From positions 1 to 39,291 of IMG/VR virus record IMGVR_UViG_3300032286_001259: a stretch of 39,291 bases of DNA. The stretch is one strand, 5' to 3'. The DNA is from a virus. The notes under the pieces are model-generated. The model saw nothing but the letters and a program-made list of their open reading frames with translations, made no database searches and had not been told where the DNA came from. This document shows, piece by piece, positions 38,667-39,291 of the stretch. Each line of letters opens with the position of its first letter. Positions within the stretch are counted from its first letter, which is position 1. A program made the position numbers and the translations under genes.

Positions 38667-39291
38667 TTATTTTTTTGGTTCGGTGTATGGAACCGTCAAG
38701 CCCCACGGTGCTTCAATCCGCTCTCCGCCACTGTGGGCAATCCACAGCGTTTGGCAGTAGTTCTCATCGCCCCAACCGTCACCAGTCATCATGTCTGTAA
38801 AGACCACTAGCAACTTGGGTTCAATGTTGTTCTCTTTCATCCAAGTCCAGTTAACATCAAAACTAGTGCCACCGCCGCCCTGTACCTGGTAGTCTACAAT
38901 GTCGTCTAAGTTGTCATTAGTAAACACTTGGTGATTGTACACTTCGGTGTCAAAACTCCACACTTGTACGCGAAACTCGGCGTACTGCTCCATAATGCCT
39001 TTGATCTCGCCCATGATGTCTCGCAACATCTTGTCGGTCATGCTGCCTGATGCATCAATAGTCACGCACACATCAATAGTTTCTTCGGGCAACAAGCCGG
39101 CCATGATAGCATCACCGTGCCAGCCTTTGCGATTAGGCCGCATGAAACTGTAGTCGTTTTTGATAGTACTTTGAATCTGCTGTGGCAGCAGCTCACGCCA
39201 GTTCATTTTGGGCTCGGTAAAGTCTTGAATCAGACGCCCAATACCTTTTGGCAAGTTGCCAGCACCAGCTGCCTGAGCAGCTTGAATCATA
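38667..39291 (-). CDS. VWA-domain protein (VWA-like metallopeptidase/CoxE-type), 5' end outside window
   Basis: The frame is open to the right edge. At least 207 residues are visible from an ATG at 39290, but the true start is probably beyond the window. Visible: KMNWRELLPQQIQSTIKNDYSFMRPNR, a linker that in VWA-like DUF2201-type proteins joins an N-terminal peptidase-like domain to the VWA domain. Metal-site (MIDAS) residues follow: D79-x-S81-x-S83 in DASGSM, T142 in GGGGTSF, and D166 in FTDMMTGDGWGD. Such proteins usually work with a MoxR-type AAA+ ATPase. Here it precedes small unknown genes. Presumably it acts in the host cytoplasm; its target is unknown. Numbering is for the visible part only. 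Confidence 0.8.
   Translation of the reverse strand, partial: MIQAAQAAGAGNLPKGIGRLIQDFTEPKMNWRELLPQQIQSTIKNDYSFMRPNRKGWHGDAIMAGLLPEETIDVCVTIDASGSMTDKMLRDIMGEIKGIMEQYAEFRVQVWSFDTEVYNHQVFTNDNLDDIVDYQVQGGGGTSFDVNWTWMKENNIEPKLLVVFTDMMTGDGWGDENYCQTLWIAHSGGERIEAPWGLTVPYTEPKK

Overview
The window is a contiguous stretch of a T4-like (Straboviridae/Kyanoviridae-type) contractile-tailed phage genome. The evidence is the set of diagnostic T4 core genes: the recombination nuclease pair gp46/gp47, the late sigma factor gp55, and the baseplate genes gp48/54, gp53, gp5, gp25 and gp6. T4-type late promoter boxes (NATAAATA) stand in front of structural genes. The AT-leaning composition, a ThyX thymidylate synthase, collagen-like GYTGSx fibres and an extended gp55 point to an aquatic phage of the cyanophage/pelagiphage kind. 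The host cannot be read from the sequence.

Layout: (1) 1-3353, minus strand: a replication/recombination and regulatory block read in the order gp55, gp47, gp46, with gp46 running off the left edge. (2) 3424-36440, plus strand: one long, tightly packed tail module. It begins with the tube cap (gp48/54-like), wedge gp53, a hub candidate, hub/lysozyme gp5, wedge gp25 and wedge gp6. Two giant proteins of 1823 and 2446 residues follow, then a small conserved structural protein, three fibre/collar proteins sharing one N-terminal module, a collagen-like fibre, and a subtilisin-like protease. (3) 36442-39291, minus strand: ThyX, four small proteins of unknown function, and a VWA-domain protein cut by the right edge. 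No gap between genes exceeds about 80 bases. No tRNA, CRISPR, IS element or integrase was seen.

How it fits together: gp55 is made early from its own sigma70-like promoter. It would then direct host RNA polymerase to the NATAAATA boxes in front of the tail module, including the one in the same 70-base divergent spacer. gp46/gp47 process DNA ends for recombination-dependent replication, and ThyX supplies dTMP. The plus-strand genes build the baseplate and its adhesion apparatus.

The less ordinary content is in the adhesion region. It includes a seven-blade FG-GAP-type propeller and a dockerin-like calcium loop in the 2446-residue protein. The preceding protein ends in a Thr-repeat stalk and a poly-glycine tip. 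gp5 has its murein-cleaving domain moved to the C terminus. Three paralogous fibre anchors share a recurring short motif, and a phage-encoded subtilase closes the operon.
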